In this document: positions 5,262-6,369 of the stretch, piece after piece
Layout: the number at the start of each line of letters is the position of its first letter
How positions within the stretch are numbered: the first letter of the stretch is position 1
From: Clostridia bacterium
Lineage (GTDB): Bacteria > Bacillota_A > Clostridia > Oscillospirales > CAG-382
Direction: 5' to 3'
DNA: 6,369 nt
Assembly (NCBI GenBank): GCA_017615235.1
Contig: JAGAAM010000154.1
Coordinates: forward strand, 1-6,369
Program-made: the position numbers and the translations under genes
Notes under the pieces: model-generated
What the model was told of the DNA's origin: nothing
Seen by the model: only the letters and a program-made list of their open reading frames with translations
Databases searched by the model: none

Positions 5262-6369
5262 TTATTCTCCCGCGTGTGAGATTCCCAGAATGCTCAGCTC
5301 TTTGTCGGTCATACCGACTCCGCGAAGCATAAGGCGGTTGCCGCGGAGCGCCTCGATGGAGTTGATGCCCATACCGCCCATTATCTCCATTATCTCGTGC
5401 CGCCACGCCGTCATAAGGCGGATAAGCCTTTCGCTGCCGATGTCGGGATTAAGGCGTTTTACAAGGTCGGGACGCTGTGTGGCGATGCCCCAGTTGCATT
5501 TGCCGGACTGGCAGGTACGGCAGAGGTGACATCCGAGCGCGAGCAGCGCCGCCGTCGCAATATAGCATGCGTCGGCGCCGAGCGCAACGGCTTTTACCAC
5601 GTCGGCGGCGCTTCTTATAGAGCCGCCTGCCACAAGGGAAACGTTGTTCCTTATGCCTTCGTCGCGCAGACGCTGATCGACCGCCGCGAGCGCAAGCTCG
5701 ATGGGGATGCCCACGTTGTCGCGGATCCTCGTCGGCGCCGCTCCGGTGCCGCCGCGGAAACCGTCGATGGCTATTATATCGGCGCCGCTGCGCGCTATGC
5801 CGCTTGCGATGGCTGCGATGTTATGCACCGCGGCGACCTTTACGATGACGGGTTTGGCGTATTCCGTCGCTTCTTTCAGCGAGAAAACCAGCTGGCGCAG
5901 GTCTTCGATGGAGTAAATATCGTGATGCGGAGCGGGCGAGATGGCGTCCGATCCTTCGGGGATCATCCTCGTGCGGGAAACGTCGCCGACGATCTTCGCG
6001 CCGGGAAGGTGACCGCCGATGCCGGGTTTTGCGCCCTGACCCATTTTTATCTCGATAGCCGCTCCGGCTTCGAGGTAATCCTCGTGAACGCCGAAACGCC
6101 CGGAGGCTACCTGGACTATCGTGTTCGCGCCGTATTTGTAAAAGTCCTCGTGAAGCCCGCCTTCGCCGGTGTTGTATAGTATCCCGAGCTCCGTCGCCGC
6201 CCTTGCGAGCGAGGCGTGCGCGTTATAGCTTATCGAGCCGTAGCTCATCGCGGAGAACATGACCGGCATGGAAAGCTCGATCTGCGGCGCGAGAGTACAC
6301 TTGATGTTCCCGTCCTCGTCGCGCTCAATCTTCTGCGGCTTCTTGCCGAGGAAGGTCCTCGTCTCCATC
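5262..6369 (-). CDS. Glutamate synthase FMN/Fe-S domain subunit (archaeal-type GltB2), 5' end off window
   Basis: 368 codons are visible. This subunit carries the synthase site where 2-oxoglutarate and ammonia become glutamate at FMN. Numbering from the first visible Met: GQGAKPGIGGHLPG (110-123), SPAPHHDIYSIEDL (144-157), IDGFRGGTGAAPT (201-213, FMN phosphate region), AGGSIRSAADV (247-257), and Cys280-283-286-291 followed by GIATQ. Cys280, 286 and 291 reproduce the C-x5-C-x4-C of the glutamate synthase [3Fe-4S] cluster, with Cys283 an additional ligand candidate. Asn292 stands where Pro is usual. The Met at 6368 is not the start: METRTFLGKK is the internal segment that in full-length homologues follows LREP, and no upstream ribosome site can be checked. 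Roughly 120-150 N-terminal residues, often bearing ferredoxin-type clusters, probably lie beyond 6369. It heads the visible part of the operon. Confidence 0.93.
   Translation of the reverse strand, partial: METRTFLGKKPQKIERDEDGNIKCTLAPQIELSMPVMFSAMSYGSISYNAHASLARAATELGILYNTGEGGLHEDFYKYGANTIVQVASGRFGVHEDYLEAGAAIEIKMGQGAKPGIGGHLPGAKIVGDVSRTRMIPEGSDAISPAPHHDIYSIEDLRQLVFSLKEATEYAKPVIVKVAAVHNIAAIASGIARSGADIIAIDGFRGGTGAAPTRIRDNVGIPIELALAAVDQRLRDEGIRNNVSLVAGGSIRSAADVVKAVALGADACYIATAALLALGCHLCRTCQSGKCNWGIATQRPDLVKRLNPDIGSERLIRLMTAWRHEIMEIMGGMGINSIEALRGNRLMLRGVGMTDKELSILGISHAGE

Noticed and set aside
5397..6179. 260-residue open frame on the plus strand opposite the glutamate synthase domain
   Set aside because: It mirrors the codon bias of the conserved minus-strand gene and resembles no protein family I recognise.
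6366..6368. ATG at 6368 as the start of the glutamate synthase subunit
   Set aside because: METRTFLGKK is an internal conserved segment of the family, preceded in full-length proteins by LREP; the base at 6369 fits a Pro codon CCG. The gene is cut by the window edge.

Overview
The window is from a bacterial genome, most likely an anaerobic gut-type member of the class Clostridia (Oscillospirales-like). The grounds are inference from gene content: a secreted dockerin protein, Firmicutes-style AGGAGG ribosome sites, a sigma-A-type promoter, a type I glutamine synthetase paired with an ANTAR regulator, and a split glutamate synthase of the archaeal/clostridial type. Every convincing gene lies on the minus strand, so the biology reads from high to low coordinates. 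There is no gene-free stretch longer than about 110 bases.

From 6369 down to 1032 is a tightly packed operon of six genes: the FMN/Fe-S domain of glutamate synthase (cut by the right edge), a 16-cysteine ferredoxin-like electron carrier, an FAD/NAD(P)-dependent oxidoreductase, a GXGXG-domain glutamate synthase subunit, a short glutamine synthetase, and an ANTAR-domain regulator with a degenerate receiver domain. Gaps are 3, -4, 1, 10 and 38 bases. An intrinsic terminator starts 5 bases after the last stop codon. Together the genes describe a GS-GOGAT ammonium assimilation cycle. Electrons probably pass from NAD(P)H through the flavoprotein and ferredoxin to the FMN domain, where 2-oxoglutarate is aminated; glutamine synthetase regenerates glutamine; the ANTAR protein probably controls transcription by RNA-level antitermination. 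The glutaminase (class II amidotransferase) subunit is not in the window and would be expected upstream, beyond 6369.

From about 983 to the left edge is an independent unit: a TTGACA-N17-TAAAAT promoter, a good ribosome site, and a secreted SGNH/GDSL-hydrolase-like protein with a C-terminal dockerin, cut by the left edge. Its catalytic Ser and His positions are both substituted, which suggests a pseudoenzyme or carbohydrate-binding role.

The points most worth a second look are the apparently dead SGNH domain on a dockerin protein, the receiver domain lacking its phosphorylation site, the substitution at the glutamine synthetase flap Glu position together with a shortened C-terminus, and the non-GltD electron-input module. 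I do not see a wholly undescribed system; the operon type is a known clostridial arrangement with some unusual residues.
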